Shown here in pieces: positions 63,453 through 64,000 of a stretch of DNA of 64,000 bases. Positions within the stretch are counted from its first letter, which is position 1, and the number at the start of each line of letters is the position of its first letter. The notes below the pieces were generated by a model, which worked only from the letters and a program-made list of their open reading frames with translations, had not been told where the DNA came from and did not search any database. The stretch lies in the NCBI GenBank assembly GCA_965261015.1, contig CBDHCC010000002.1, forward strand, positions 744,001-808,000. The letters are read 5' to 3'. A program made the translations under genes and the position numbers. The stretch is from CBDHCC01 sp965261015. Lineage in GTDB: Bacteria > Pseudomonadota > Alphaproteobacteria > Sphingomonadales > Sphingomonadaceae.

Positions 63453-64000
63453 ATGCACACTCCCATCGTCGCCGTGAACGTCGCCAAGGGTCCCACCATA
63501 ACGCTGGCCTCGGGTCGTATATTCGATTTCCTGGACCCACATGGCAGTGACTTCGGCATCGACGATGTGGCGCACGCGCTGGCCCATGTTTGCCGCTACG
63601 CCGGACAGTGCAGCGGCTTCTATTCGGTGGCCGAGCACAGCCTGCATGTGAGCGCGACCGCGACCGATTACCAATATGAAGCGCTCCTCCACGATGCGGC
63701 GGAAGCGTTCCTCGGGGACGTTACCCGGCCCCTCAAGCAGCTGCTACCCGACTATCGGAGGATCGAGAGCACCGTTGAAGATGCCGTGGCCGAAAGGTTC
63801 GGCTTGCGTCCCGATTACCGGCCGAGCGTCAAAGCCGCTGACCTGCGCGTCCTCGCGGCCGAACAATTGCAGATCATGGCACCGGGCACCGCGGATTGGG
63901 CGGTCGCCGCCCAGATAGATCCGGCACCCATCAGCGTGGCCTTCCTGTCACCGCCAAAGGCGAAGGGCGCATTCCTGGCGCGCTATCATCAGCTGCGCAA
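63453..64000 (+). CDS. HD-domain nucleotide phosphohydrolase, DatZ/YfbR-like (runs off right edge)
   Basis: 182 codons are visible, nearly the full family length. VAHALAHVCRYAGQ, FYSVAEHSLHVS, LLHDAAEAFLGDVTRPLKQLLP and VKAADLRVLAAEQ are the HD-phosphohydrolase motifs; H80-D81 and D89 should bind metal. The family includes YfbR 5'-nucleotidases and phage DatZ, which removes dATP in Z-DNA phages. ATG 63453 has agaagga ten bases upstream; ATG 63444 is an alternative. Divergent from the PurZ-like gene. Confidence 0.82.
   Translation, partial: MHTPIVAVNVAKGPTITLASGRIFDFLDPHGSDFGIDDVAHALAHVCRYAGQCSGFYSVAEHSLHVSATATDYQYEALLHDAAEAFLGDVTRPLKQLLPDYRRIESTVEDAVAERFGLRPDYRPSVKAADLRVLAAEQLQIMAPGTADWAVAAQIDPAPISVAFLSPPKAKGAFLARYHQLR

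Noticed and set aside
45753..64000. Second copy of the tRNA-Phe 3' end (attR) in the island
   Set aside because: I looked for the T-arm and acceptor sequence again and found none in this window.

Overview
This window is high-GC chromosomal DNA from an alphaproteobacterium, most likely a sphingomonad (Sphingomonas or a close relative). The evidence is the tol operon with ybgC and a proline-rich TolA, the dnaN-recF pair, an S46 peptidase, a CoA-transferase next to a glutaryl-CoA-type dehydrogenase, the infA-maf-RNase E/G-yacG block ending in tRNA-Phe, and frequent GTG/TTG starts with 4-base gene overlaps. No taxonomic search was possible.

Positions 1-45,750 look like ordinary core genome. In order: tolQ-tolR-tolA with ybgC and a membrane DnaJ protein (1-2812); recF and dnaN (2844-5125); an outer-membrane barrel, a histidine phosphatase, rlmN and a cyclopropane fatty acid synthase (5249-10343); an S46 peptidase, argG and a PAP2 phosphatase (10469-14821); a membrane-glycan and lipid group of large GT-C-like membrane proteins, GtrA, a GT2 and a methyltransferase, plus a transglutaminase/TPR protein (14931-23782); MarC, YggT, isoaspartyl peptidase and alanine dehydrogenase (23779-28102); acyl-CoA metabolism (28177-30517); a Crp/Fnr regulator and an ATP-grasp protein (31047-32543); zwf-pgl-glpD (33066-36685); a four-gene MacAB/NodT-type efflux operon (36689-41439); an HWE kinase with a stand-alone receiver (41568-43475); and infA-maf-RNase-yacG-tRNA-Phe (43621-45752). 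Short GC-rich palindromic repeats sit in three core intergenic gaps.

The style changes abruptly after tRNA-Phe. Positions 45,753-64,000 carry hypothetical and defence-like genes, longer gaps and AT-rich intergenic palindromes, as expected of a genomic island inserted at the tRNA; its far end and any integrase lie outside the window. The island holds two paralogous ArsR-like regulators, one AAA+ ATPase gene plus a truncated second copy, a phage-type hypothetical operon, a DUF6471 protein, a DnaQ-like exonuclease, a Panacea-type toxin-antitoxin pair with an unrecognised toxin, a nucleoid-associated-protein (NA37)-like gene overlapping a membrane-anchored partner, and another large membrane protein. 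The same perfect palindrome, ATTCCA-N5-TGGAAT, lies in three divergent intergenic regions of the island and looks like the operator of a shared regulon.

The most striking part is the right end (59,496-64,000): a PEP-synthase-like ATP-binding protein, a DUF7002 protein, a fusion of a P-loop kinase to an adenylosuccinate-synthetase-like domain whose catalytic aspartate is serine (as reported for phage PurZ), and a divergent HD-domain nucleotide phosphohydrolase of the DatZ/YfbR type. Together they suggest a purine-nucleotide system, either a bacterial relative of the 2-aminoadenine (Z) DNA pathway or a nucleotide-based defence module. Function is inferred from motifs and gene neighbourhood only.
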